Assembly: GCA_029979005.1 (NCBI GenBank)
Contig: JAPOIJ010000040.1
Span: 1-33,118, forward strand
DNA from: Planctomycetota bacterium
Lineage (GTDB): Bacteria > Planctomycetota > Planctomycetia > Pirellulales > Pirellulaceae
Direction of reading: 5' to 3'
DNA: 33,118 nucleotides
Under the pieces are notes generated by a model. That model was not told where the DNA came from and did not search any database. It saw only the letters and a list, made by a program, of their open reading frames with translations. Below, piece after piece: positions 9,181 to 17,535 of the stretch (position 1 is the first letter of the stretch; every line of letters begins with the position of its first letter). The translations under genes and the position numbers were made by a program.

Positions 9181-9324
9181 CAGAGACTCCAATAGAATTT
9201 GAGGTTCACTGAATGAGCAGATATCAATTCTGCATTCAGTTACTGTTCAGCGGTTGTTTCAAACTGACTATTGTAGCGGGTTACCACCAACCAGTTGAAG
9301 ATTACTTCGATTCTGAAATGCCGG

Positions 9325-10572
9325 TTACTGAGTTTTTTTCTCTGATATTTTTGTCGGCTGATAATCATGGTCTCGCTTCCGGGTTACCGTCGCCGTTAAG
9401 ATCTTTGAATAATTGCCCTGCTTGCCAGGATTCAAAGTAAATGATCCGTTTCCGGAGGCGCGTTTGAGTCTCCGGACTGTATCCATTCCGGAAATCACAC
9501 GACCGAATACCGTTTTATTGCCATCAAAATTCTTATTGCGTTGATAAGAAATAAAGAACTGGGATCCACCTGTATCCGTTCCGGTGTTTGCCATGCTCAA
9601 GGTGCCTGAAAAATGGTGTCGGACATTATCCCCTTCCGTTTCGCATGGGATTCTGTACCCGGGGTCGCCAGTTCCACGGTTATTTTTACAACCCGTTTGC
9701 GCGACTCTTCCCGGTAGAACGAGAAAGAAATTCATTTGATCATAGAATTTATTCTCGACTAAATGAATGAAGTTGCCAACGGTTTTCGGAGCTTCATTTT
9801 CAAACAACTCGACGACAATTTCGCCTTCGGTCGTTTCAATTGTTACTCTTGGCAAATCATCGGATATTTTTTCCTGTTTACGTATCGCTTGTTCACGGTT
9901 CCATTTGGTGACCGAATCATTGAACTCATTTCTGATCGCTGGCTGGAGCGGGACGTTTTGTTTTTCGATTCGCCTGAGCATTGCTTCTGCAGCGGAATAA
10001 TTTTCTGTCGCATTCGCTGCCAAGAATCCTTGATAAGCGATGTCTTCCAATCGGATTTTGGCTGACAGTTCTCCATTCTGATCAATCTTGTTGAGCATTA
10101 GTTGGGCGACATCGAGAGCTTCTTCCGGGGCGAAATCGTATCCGCCTCTCGAGATATCAATTTTTTTCGAGATGATATTGAAAACAGTCTGACAAATGCG
10201 CGGACTGGGATTGGGTGACTGCTGAAACGAACGCAGTGCTGCGGCGTCGAGCTGATTTTTAAGTTGCTTGTTCTTCTCCTTCAAGCGTTCGATCTTTGCC
10301 ATGTGTTCAATTTGCCGTTTGGGAAATCCAATCGGGCTGGAACTAAAAAGGCGGGTAATCGTAATCTCGTTTTCATTGTATTGTTTGAGGACTTCTTCGA
10401 ACGTCAAAGCGTCGTCTTGAGATTGGGGATTTTCAAGAGGTTTTTGAGTCGCTGCTTGAGCGGAATCGGTTGCCGGCGCTGGCGTGTTGTTTTCCTGAGC
10501 GTTCAGCGAAAGGCACGAGAGAATCGCGAGCATCGCAGGCAGTCCAGCGTTTCGGTAAAGCGTGAGCATCAT
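9325..10572 (-). CDS. Secreted cyclophilin-like protein, active site partly lost
   Basis: The 415-residue paralogue of the flanking genes has a signal peptide ending near LSLNAQE, a long charged helical region and a cyclophilin domain at about 245-395. The active-site segment reads FFLVLPGRVAQTG: the Arg55 position is Leu and Phe60 is Arg, while Gln63 is kept. SQFFISY keeps Phe113, and FDGNKTVFG replaces His126 with Lys. Catalysis is therefore doubtful, and a peptide-binding or chaperone role is as likely. The tail RKRDHDYQPTKI matches its neighbours. Its start region has GTG 10587 and a doublet ATGATG at 10572/10569; the ATG doublet lies just after GGTGAT and gives a normal signal peptide. 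The gene begins a few tens of bases after the upstream paralogue and is probably cotranscribed. Confidence 0.85.
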   Translation of the reverse strand: MMLTLYRNAGLPAMLAILSCLSLNAQENNTPAPATDSAQAATQKPLENPQSQDDALTFEEVLKQYNENEITITRLFSSSPIGFPKRQIEHMAKIERLKEKNKQLKNQLDAAALRSFQQSPNPSPRICQTVFNIISKKIDISRGGYDFAPEEALDVAQLMLNKIDQNGELSAKIRLEDIAYQGFLAANATENYSAAEAMLRRIEKQNVPLQPAIRNEFNDSVTKWNREQAIRKQEKISDDLPRVTIETTEGEIVVELFENEAPKTVGNFIHLVENKFYDQMNFFLVLPGRVAQTGCKNNRGTGDPGYRIPCETEGDNVRHHFSGTLSMANTGTDTGGSQFFISYQRNKNFDGNKTVFGRVISGMDTVRRLKRASGNGSFTLNPGKQGNYSKILTATVTRKRDHDYQPTKISEKKTQ

Positions 10573-10605
10573 ATCACCAAATTTCACGAACGATCGTAAC
10601 CCAGA

Positions 10606-11802
10606 TTATTTTCTTTTCACGCGGTTGGGTTCGTACTCGTGATCTCTCAAGTTCGTGATCGTGATTGACTCGATGACATCCGGTTTCGCGTCTTTAATGA
10701 ACTCTTCTTTATCCTCTTCTTCGTTTACTTGAAACGTTTCCTGGATATTGTCGAGAACACTCAGATCGGAAATCACCCGTCCGAAGACAGTGCTCTTTCC
10801 GTCAAGATTGGGTCCGGGAACGAGCATGATTCGAAATTCAGCACCCGCTGAATTGGGTTCGTTGTTTTTACCGACCATGGCGACGGATCCGCGAAAGTGG
10901 TCTCGTGCATTAGGTTTTTGATGCTCGTCGTAGATCGTATATCCAATCGGCTGAGGCCGACTCATTGTCATTAGCCCCGCGTCTGCGATCAGGTTGCGTA
11001 GCACGTGGTGGAAAATCATGCCATCATAAATTCCAGTTTGCACGAGGCTGACAAAGTTGCCCACCGTTTCCGGCGCCTGGTTTTCGAACAACTCGATTAC
11101 GATTTCACCGCGATTGGTTTTGATAATCGCTTTTGGCAGTGGCTCTCCTTCGGCATCCGATGCACGAAAGGCTAGTTCTCTTTCGAAGCCACTCACAAGT
11201 TTGTCCATGGAGTTACCATACAAAGCGCCTTCGGGAACTCCGAGTTGCTCGGCAGTTTCCCGATTGGTTTGGTAATACTGTTGTGCAAAGGTAAAGTCGT
11301 TATTCAGAATTGAGACCCGCCCCATGAGATTGTAGAGGTCCTTGTTTTCCGGATAGAGTTTCAGAAGCTTTTTGGTTGTTTGGTAGCATTTCGCTAGTTG
11401 TCCCTGAGCGATGAGATCCTGATTCATCATCGAAACAATCTTATTTACCTCTTCACCCGGGTTCGGGGTTTCGAAAAACAAAGCAAAGGAAGCCTCCCGA
11501 ACTCGTTTGTAAGCATCTTCAGCGACGGTGGCTTCCGCTTTCCATTTGCTTCGGTATTCATGAGCGACGGTGCTCTTGTTTTCGTAGAACTCATGCCCAG
11601 TTTTTTTGATCGCCTTGATGGCGTCTTTTAATTCGAGAATGGCTGCGTCGAATTCTGACCGTAGTTCCTGTACGCGCTGCGGAGAAGGTTTGTCTAACTC
11701 TTGAGCGGTAGACACTGTCGAGAGTGCGGTGGCAATGAAGATCAGGCAGATCTTAATTAACCACGAGGATCGGCGAGAGTTCATATTAGGAAGGCGAAGC
11801 AT
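10606..11802 (-). CDS. Secreted cyclophilin-like protein, active site lost
   Basis: The 398-residue protein has a signal peptide (hydrophobic at about residues 14-32, ending STAQE), helical repeats with a TPR-like look around residues 135-190, and a C-terminal cyclophilin fold at about 225-385. The fold is recognisable from IVIELFENQAPETVGNFV and LDGKSTVFGRVI. The catalytic segment reads FHHVLRNLIADAG, so Arg55 is His, Phe60 is Leu and Gln63 is Asp; AEFRIML replaces Phe113 with Arg, and His126 is Ser. All main catalytic positions are changed, so this is predicted to be a non-enzymatic member. The tail NLRDHEYEPNRV is shared. It is the first gene of the leftward cluster, and its promoter must lie in the 201-bp gap before the divergent rsmD-like gene. 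Confidence 0.83.
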   Translation of the reverse strand: MLRLPNMNSRRSSWLIKICLIFIATALSTVSTAQELDKPSPQRVQELRSEFDAAILELKDAIKAIKKTGHEFYENKSTVAHEYRSKWKAEATVAEDAYKRVREASFALFFETPNPGEEVNKIVSMMNQDLIAQGQLAKCYQTTKKLLKLYPENKDLYNLMGRVSILNNDFTFAQQYYQTNRETAEQLGVPEGALYGNSMDKLVSGFERELAFRASDAEGEPLPKAIIKTNRGEIVIELFENQAPETVGNFVSLVQTGIYDGMIFHHVLRNLIADAGLMTMSRPQPIGYTIYDEHQKPNARDHFRGSVAMVGKNNEPNSAGAEFRIMLVPGPNLDGKSTVFGRVISDLSVLDNIQETFQVNEEEDKEEFIKDAKPDVIESITITNLRDHEYEPNRVKRK

Positions 11803-12003
11803 AATTGTCGTTGCTCTGATTTTGTTGAATTATCAAATTACCTTGGTCGTCAAACGGACGCGGACAGTAAGTGGATGATAGAAATGGTAAACCCGCGCAC
11901 CAAACTCCCTTTTTCGACTGGTATTTCAGGTATATCAATCATAGTATAGCGGTTCGACATCTTTTAGACCGTATTCCAGACTTTCCCTTAAAAGAAAACA
12001 TCG

Positions 12004-12681
12004 ATGCCAAGGTTCAAGCGCGGTAAAAATCTGGCGAAATGGAACTCCAATCGCGCTGAGGCGGGGCATGGGAAGTTAAGAATTGTCGGTGGTTCCTTTC
12101 GGGGGAGATTAATCGATTATTCCGGTGATCCGGTGACACGTCCGATGAAGGACCACACGCGCGAGGCAGTTTTTAACCTTGTTGGTGGGTGGGTGAAAGG
12201 CAAAACAGTTTTTGACCTTTTCGCGGGTACCGGGGCGATGGGGTTGGAAGCCCTTAGCCGCGGCGCGTCCAAGTGTATCTTCGTGGAACGTCACTTCCCT
12301 ACAGTACGAATTATTCGGGAAAATGTTCTAAGTCTCGACCCGAATCTGCCGGTAGATGTGAATTCGTCAGACACTTTTTTCTGGGTGAGGCAGTTCCTGA
12401 AAAACCCCGAAATGTGGCCGTCAGAGCCTTGGGTGGTATTTTGCTGCCCTCCTTATGCACTGTATGTCGAAAAGCCAATGGAAATCGTCGGGATGATAGA
12501 GAGCTTGATGAAGATCGCCCCTCCCGAGAGTGTGTTTGTGGTCGAATCTGACAGTCGATTTGACACGGAACTGCTACCAGAGCCTCAGTCATGGTTTGTC
12601 AGGAAATACTCGCCTGCGCTCGTTGCAGTGCGCCGTGAGCGGGAAACTGTCACCGATGACACCGTGGATGAAATGAGCTAA
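12004..12681 (+). CDS. rsmD: RsmD-family 16S rRNA guanine-N2 methyltransferase
   Basis: RsmD methylates guanine 966 (E. coli numbering) of 16S rRNA using S-adenosylmethionine. The 225-residue protein shows the family signature GRLIDYSGDPVTRPMKDHTR (about 34-53), then motif I VFDLFAGTGAMGLEALSRGA (SAM binding, 69-88) and an acidic SAM-ribose contact in IFVERH. The motif IV position reads CCPPY (147-151), where RsmD proteins have DPPF or DPPY, so the catalytic Asp/Asn position is Cys. It also carries 15-20 extra basic residues at the N-terminus. It is transcribed away from the cyclophilin cluster. The family call is firm, but the unusual motif makes the exact target less certain. Confidence 0.85.
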   Translation: MPRFKRGKNLAKWNSNRAEAGHGKLRIVGGSFRGRLIDYSGDPVTRPMKDHTREAVFNLVGGWVKGKTVFDLFAGTGAMGLEALSRGASKCIFVERHFPTVRIIRENVLSLDPNLPVDVNSSDTFFWVRQFLKNPEMWPSEPWVVFCCPPYALYVEKPMEIVGMIESLMKIAPPESVFVVESDSRFDTELLPEPQSWFVRKYSPALVAVRRERETVTDDTVDEMS

Positions 12682-12901
12682 AGCTGCTTAGACCGTCCGG
12701 TGGGAGAAGGCAGACCATTTTTGCCTGAACTTCCCAAATAACCGACAAAGTTTTAGTTTTTCGATTCGTTTGAAGAGAATTCCCCATTTTCTTTAGGGAT
12801 TACAGTTTGACTTTGTCGGACTGAGCCTCCGATGAGCTAGATAGCCCATTTTATCCCGTCTAGTACGGTTAAGCCGCCGGTTTCTCGGAGTTCACTTTTC
12901 G

Positions 12902-15175
12902 ATGCTCACACGATTCGCAAGGAATGCGTTTCTCGGTCTTTTGTTTGCCACCGTTTCGATGGCAAGCGATGGCCTGGCAAAGCAGACGGCTCAGCATGCC
13001 CATTTCAACGATGAAACAGCTTCGTTAACAAATGGTGGCGGTCCTGTTTGGGTAACGTTTCAAAGTGAATTACGGAATTACCGCCCTTCCCCCGATGCGT
13101 TAATTCAGCAAATCGAATCGCTCGCTTTCATTCCTGAGTTAGACTCATGGTCCTCGGAGACGCTCGCCATTCTTGGTCAACTGTCTCAAGAGGAATTGGG
13201 CATTAGTAAGACGCGAGAGCTTTATGAGCGGTTGGAAACGCAAGCGAACCTTGCGAGAGACATTTCAGAAGTTGTTCGTGAACGTGGCGAAAATTCGCCA
13301 GAGACAAAATACGATTATTGCGAAGTTGCTCGACTCTCCTATCGAATCAAGCGACGGCTCGCGATTTGGAACACGATCTTAGATTCTAAATCCGAACTTG
13401 AGAATGATCATGAGCCGGTTACCCACTCATTTGGTGCGGGATCGGTTTCACAACAGAGTTTGTTGGATGATCTCGCCGCAAGCAACATTGATCCTGTTTG
13501 GCGTGATTATTTGATGTTGGAGTCACTGGAGTCAGTGTTGGCGAATGAACCACCTGAGTCTTCTAAAGTGAGAACTGCCGCTCGGGAAGTTCTTGCAAGA
13601 ATCTATTCTCCAGTACTCAACAATGAGCAGGCGAGTTATCTGATCAGCGTGATCAGGCCCTACTCGCTAAAGCTGTTAAAGGAGATTGCGACGCTGCCTT
13701 TTGATGAAATGGAATTGCTTCGTCGAATCGAAAATTATGAATCAAATCCGTCTTCTTTGACCGGTTATTACTTAAATGACCAGTATCAGAACTTGTTGTG
13801 GTCTGAAGAGCCGGATGAGATCGCTATGGCGAAAGCGATTGAAACACACTATCGAAATGCAAACATTCGTTTAGCGTTTTCTGAGCGTCTAATAAACCGG
13901 TTGCTTCCTAAGCTGCCTGAAATCGAGCAACCGGTAGATCAGAGAATCAAGGGTGCCCGCGTCTTGGGTAAGAGCCTGATATCGAATCAACTTCGTGTAA
14001 ATTTGATTCCTGATGAGTCTCAGATTCAATTGAATCTCGAAACCCGAGGTGATGTCCAATCGGACACGGTAGCGAAAACAAAAGTCTTTAAATTGACGAA
14101 TCTCGGCAGGGCTAATTTCGAAGTTTTCCAAAATATCATGATCAACGAGGAAGGCATCGAAGCGGTCGGAGATCCCTTTGCTCGAGCGAAAGCCAAGCAG
14201 TCGCTGGTCGGAGTTGAATCTGGATTGGATAACCATCCGATTCTTGGGAAGCTGGCTCGAAAATTAGCAAAAAACAATTTGAAGCGGGAGGCTCCTGAAA
14301 CCGACCGGATGTACAAGCAGACGGTGGAATCGTCTGTTGAAGAGCAGATGCGGGAGCAGGTGGGGGAGCAGTTGCAGGTGGTTCGCGAACTGGCCTACAC
14401 GAAATTATTTCAGCCACTGTTTCGAATGGATTTAGAGCCGGAACCCAAGCAGTTGTCGACGACTGTGGACCAAATGGTTGTTCGGTACCGGATCGGCGGA
14501 CGCGACCAGATGGCGGCTAATACAGCGAGGCCGCTGGACAATGCCGACAGCTTAATGAGCTTCCAATTGCACCAATCAGCAGTCAACAATGCGATTTCCC
14601 GCATTGGTCTGAACGGCAATAAATTTACGGTCGATGAATTGATAACGCATTTACAAGAATTTGTGGGTGCGGAGAATTCAGCGGAGCCGCGTCCGAAAAG
14701 TGACCGGCACGCGGAAATCGGGTTTGCCTATTTCGATCCAATTTTAGTTGAGTTCCAGGATGACCAGTTACGGGTGACTCTAAATTTGAGATCTTTGAAG
14801 ATTGGGGACAAAGGAAAAGTTTGGAAAAACGTTTCACTTACGGCCGCCTATCGATTTGTTAGAGATGGGATGAAGATTCAATTGCAGCAAAACGACGACG
14901 GTACACGTATCCGAGGAAAGCGACTTCGGTTTAGTGATAAAGCGGCGATCAGCACCGTCATGAAGGTGTTGTTTAAAAAAGAATATTCAGTCGCATCGTT
15001 GCCTGAAAAGCTCGCGCAGCGGATTGACACAAGTCAACTTGAAATTTCCCAACTCTCTGTTTCCGACGGCTGGCTTGCCGTTTCGGTGGATGACCGGGAA
15101 ATCAAGACTGCTCAGGAAACCGTACTGGATATCTTCCGAACTAGTACCAGCCGGAAATTGATGAACCGACGCTAG
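12902..15175 (+). CDS. Large exported protein of unknown function
   Basis: I do not recognise a family in this 757-residue protein. It begins with a signal peptide (MLTRFARNAFLGLLFATVSM, cleavage probably near residue 26). The first half is mostly alpha-helical with many charged residues, and about 340-420 looks beta-rich. A charged amphipathic helical stretch with EEQMREQVGEQLQ near 485 follows, and a beta-rich C-terminal part from about 610 (FAYFDPILVEFQ, LRVTLNLRSL). The reading frame is uninterrupted and codon use resembles the neighbours, so it is surely expressed as protein. GGAG lies 11 bases before the ATG. It stands 220 bp after rsmD and converges with the lipoprotein gene. A periplasmic location is inferred; a structural or polymer-binding role would be speculation. 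Confidence 0.8.
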   Translation: MLTRFARNAFLGLLFATVSMASDGLAKQTAQHAHFNDETASLTNGGGPVWVTFQSELRNYRPSPDALIQQIESLAFIPELDSWSSETLAILGQLSQEELGISKTRELYERLETQANLARDISEVVRERGENSPETKYDYCEVARLSYRIKRRLAIWNTILDSKSELENDHEPVTHSFGAGSVSQQSLLDDLAASNIDPVWRDYLMLESLESVLANEPPESSKVRTAAREVLARIYSPVLNNEQASYLISVIRPYSLKLLKEIATLPFDEMELLRRIENYESNPSSLTGYYLNDQYQNLLWSEEPDEIAMAKAIETHYRNANIRLAFSERLINRLLPKLPEIEQPVDQRIKGARVLGKSLISNQLRVNLIPDESQIQLNLETRGDVQSDTVAKTKVFKLTNLGRANFEVFQNIMINEEGIEAVGDPFARAKAKQSLVGVESGLDNHPILGKLARKLAKNNLKREAPETDRMYKQTVESSVEEQMREQVGEQLQVVRELAYTKLFQPLFRMDLEPEPKQLSTTVDQMVVRYRIGGRDQMAANTARPLDNADSLMSFQLHQSAVNNAISRIGLNGNKFTVDELITHLQEFVGAENSAEPRPKSDRHAEIGFAYFDPILVEFQDDQLRVTLNLRSLKIGDKGKVWKNVSLTAAYRFVRDGMKIQLQQNDDGTRIRGKRLRFSDKAAISTVMKVLFKKEYSVASLPEKLAQRIDTSQLEISQLSVSDGWLAVSVDDREIKTAQETVLDIFRTSTSRKLMNRR

Positions 15176-15204
15176 CTCCCTACCAAGGGTTTTAAAATAC
15201 GCGT

Positions 15205-16191
15205 TTAATCTCGCGTCGGTCTCCAAACCGGTTTGGGAGAAATAGCCGGTGGTGAGTTTTTAGATTTTGATTTCTTTATCTTGGCGGGCTGTTTTTTGCC
15301 CGATTCCAAAGTCTCTTCAGGAATAGCCTTTGAAGCGACACGAGTCTGTTCGGCGTCTCCAGAAGCCGGAATCCAGCGGTGGTCTTCACGCGTCCAGCGA
15401 CGAATCTCAGAATCATTCACTGAGTAGTCAGCCTCGGGGGGCGTGATTTCGAGTTGATGTTTTGTCTTCAACGTACGGCCGTCAGACGTAACGAGTCTTA
15501 CATGTAAGTCCAGCGAGCTATTGGTGGGAATGGCCTGTTCCCAGGGAAGGTGCAAGAGAATTCCTCTTTCGCCGGATGGATCCTTCGCAAAGAATAATTT
15601 TGTCTCCTCGGACACAAACTTCCATAGTCCGATTCTTTGGCGTTCGGGTGTTGCCAGTGGGTCGATCAAGCTGACCGTAAGTTCACCATTGGAGTGAACG
15701 GATGCTCCTGTGTCGTCTTGCGGCGTGATGAAAATTTCAACCCCCTCATCGCCGTCGATAGTATCGAGGTTGATTCCGGTCGTCGGTTGCGAGTAGACGG
15801 AAATAGACGCCGCTTTTCTGATCTTGAGTGTGGGCTCGGGCGGTGCCAGCGTAGGAATTGCGGCGTTATAAGCGACTTGCCCGATCGTTGCGCTGTCCGG
15901 TTGGGGTTGGTTCGAATCGCTTTGATCGAGTCGTGTATCCTCTCGATTTTCGCCGCTAATCGATAGACTATCTTCCGATTCGTCGCTTGAATGTTCTTGT
16001 TCTTTTAGCTCAGCTTGAAGTTCTTTAAATTTCTTCTCCCAGTGCTTCGACGCTGACTCGTGCATATACGCGTCTTCTTGCCAATCGAGGATTTCCTGTC
16101 TCAGCTCAACAATTTCCTTTTGGTTAGCTGGGAATGAACGACAGCCAACCGCTAAAAGTGAACAGCTTATTGCCAAGAAAAACAGGCGCAT
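15205..16191 (-). CDS. Coiled-coil lipoprotein of unknown function
   Basis: The 328-residue protein has a lipoprotein signal with lipobox LLAVGC (Cys at about residue 17). A predicted coiled coil at about 24-68 (EIVELRQEILDWQED and similar heptads) and an acidic, Ser-rich linker follow. The domain at about 120-255 is beta-rich (FITPQDDTGASVHSNGELTV, LDLHVRLVTSDGRTL) and looks immunoglobulin-like. The C-terminus is basic, with Lys/Ser/Pro repeats. Mature protein should be anchored to a membrane by lipid with the coiled coil close to the surface; Lys/Pro tails of this kind could touch the cell wall, but that is a guess. It converges with the large exported protein gene, 29 bp apart. I know no named family for it. 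Confidence 0.8.
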   Translation of the reverse strand: MRLFFLAISCSLLAVGCRSFPANQKEIVELRQEILDWQEDAYMHESASKHWEKKFKELQAELKEQEHSSDESEDSLSISGENREDTRLDQSDSNQPQPDSATIGQVAYNAAIPTLAPPEPTLKIRKAASISVYSQPTTGINLDTIDGDEGVEIFITPQDDTGASVHSNGELTVSLIDPLATPERQRIGLWKFVSEETKLFFAKDPSGERGILLHLPWEQAIPTNSSLDLHVRLVTSDGRTLKTKHQLEITPPEADYSVNDSEIRRWTREDHRWIPASGDAEQTRVASKAIPEETLESGKKQPAKIKKSKSKNSPPAISPKPVWRPTRD

Positions 16192-16381
16192 CGCTAAAAA
16201 GCCTTTTAAAATAGAAATCGAAAGACTGTCTTTAGATGATTTCTTTACGTGGCATCAATCCCAATTCGTATCCAGATAGCTATTCGCCAGGTCTGAATCA
16301 ATTCTGCTTGTCCGGTAACCGCTAGCAAATAGCGCAGCCCCCAACCGCGTAGGTAATATCAGCTGCTATTTTTCGAAGTGT

Positions 16382-16807
16382 CTAACCTGCTTGGACTTGA
16401 ATTTCGAGTGTGGCCTCAAAATTCAATGAGTTAGTAATGAAGCAGGCGTTTTCGGCCTTTTCCAAGAGTCGTTCCGCCCGGTTGGAATCTGCATCGGCGG
16501 GGATCGTCAAATTTGCCAAAATTTTCATCTCGGTAAATTGCATTCCGCGGTCAACTTTATCCAGCGTTCCGGTGACGTCGCATTGCAATGCCGTCCATGA
16601 GAATCGTGACGCGGCGGCGATTGCCTTAAACGACAACGTGAAACAGTCCGCTACTGCCGCGACCAGAAGGTCTTCGGGAGACCATTCGTTGCCGGAGCCA
16701 CCGAATTCGGTAGGTGGTCCGGATACCAACGTGGGAAGCCCGTCGGCAGTTAAGTCGACGAGTTGTTCAGGTGTCGCAGAAGCGCTGACTGAGTACTGGT
16801 GTGCCAT
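16382..16807 (-). CDS. OsmC/Ohr-family protein
   Basis: OsmC/Ohr proteins are small thiol peroxidases that reduce organic hydroperoxides through a Cys pair. Both cysteines are visible in this 141-residue protein: C55 in AVADCFTLSF and C122 in ENACFITNSL, with the usual SPEDLLVAAVADC context and beta-rich N-terminus. It resembles the OsmC-like subgroup more than classic Ohr, so the substrate is open. The ATG at 16807 is chosen because it begins 13 bp after the stop of the clpP-like gene; a TTG at 16858 would overlap that gene by 38 bp. Tight spacing suggests translation from the same message as clpP, linking stress peroxide removal to proteolysis, although that link is inference. Confidence 0.88.
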   Translation of the reverse strand: MAHQYSVSASATPEQLVDLTADGLPTLVSGPPTEFGGSGNEWSPEDLLVAAVADCFTLSFKAIAAASRFSWTALQCDVTGTLDKVDRGMQFTEMKILANLTIPADADSNRAERLLEKAENACFITNSLNFEATLEIQVQAG

Positions 16808-16820
16808 AAGAATCTTTAAT

Positions 16821-17414
16821 TTACTGGGTTTCGCCGAGGCTTGTGACGACTTGATCAATCAAGTTAAATTCCTGTGCCTCTTCGGCAGTCATGAAATTAT
16901 CGCGATCCGTGTTAGCTTCGATTTCTTCAAGTGTTTTCCCTGTGTGTTTTACTTGAAGGAGATTCAGCCGTTCTTTGACGCGGCGAAGTTCTTTTCGGTG
17001 AATCATGATTTCTTCCGCGGTGCCCTGCATCCCGGCAAGCGGTTGGTGGATCATGATGCTGGCGTTGGGCAGCGCGTATCGCTTACCGGCTGTGCCAGCG
17101 GTCAACAGCATTGCGCCCATCGATGCGGCTTGGCCGAGGCAATAGGTTGCGACATCACACGAAATGAATTGCATCGTATCGTAGATCGCAAGTCCCGCCG
17201 TGACGCTTCCACCCGGGGAATTAATGTATAGGTGAATATCTTTTTTTGGATCTTCTGATTGCAGGAACAGCATTTGTGCAACCAACGAGTTCGCCAGATC
17301 GGCGGTTACCTGTTGGCCGAGAAAAATGATGCGGTCCCTTAAAAGTCGACTGTAGATGTCGTAAACCCGTTCTTCGCGACCTGAATTATCGACCACGTAG
17401 GGAACGTATGACAT
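16821..17414 (-). CDS. clpP: ATP-dependent Clp protease proteolytic subunit, copy 1
   Basis: ClpP forms the barrel peptidase of the Clp proteases and degrades proteins fed by an AAA+ unfoldase such as ClpX or ClpA/C. The 197-residue protein carries a complete triad: S98 in GQAASMGA, H123 in IMIHQPLAG and D172 in TDRDNFM. The N-terminal axial-loop region ([17 protein letters not shown]) and the handle [11 protein letters not shown] are standard, and the length matches normal mature ClpP. It lies downstream of a second clpP on the same strand and of tig. No clpX is in the window. Dual ClpP genes are common in planctomycetes, and the two may assemble into mixed rings. Confidence 0.96.
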   Translation of the reverse strand: MSYVPYVVDNSGREERVYDIYSRLLRDRIIFLGQQVTADLANSLVAQMLFLQSEDPKKDIHLYINSPGGSVTAGLAIYDTMQFISCDVATYCLGQAASMGAMLLTAGTAGKRYALPNASIMIHQPLAGMQGTAEEIMIHRKELRRVKERLNLLQVKHTGKTLEEIEANTDRDNFMTAEEAQEFNLIDQVVTSLGETQ

Positions 17415-17535
17415 AATCTTCTACTCCGGTTGACCGTTTGAATATGAATGAAATCTAAAAAGTGTTGTGTGTGTCGACGCGGGGTCGCCACCGTCGTCCA
17501 ATGTCTAAAGACACGATGGTCGACTGGTTTAAAAA

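Noticed and set aside
8074-11802. Degenerate cyclophilins as pseudogenes
   Set aside because: All three frames are intact with signal peptides and a conserved tail, so they look maintained rather than decaying.
16327-16371. Inverted repeat AAATAGCGCAGC / GCTGCTATTT after the osmC-like gene
   Set aside because: Has a bulge and a long loop, and the T run is on the wrong strand to terminate the leftward osmC-like gene.
16410-17231. 273-codon plus-strand ORF
   Set aside because: Antisense to the clpP and osmC-like genes; composition follows the opposite strand's codons, and no family resemblance.
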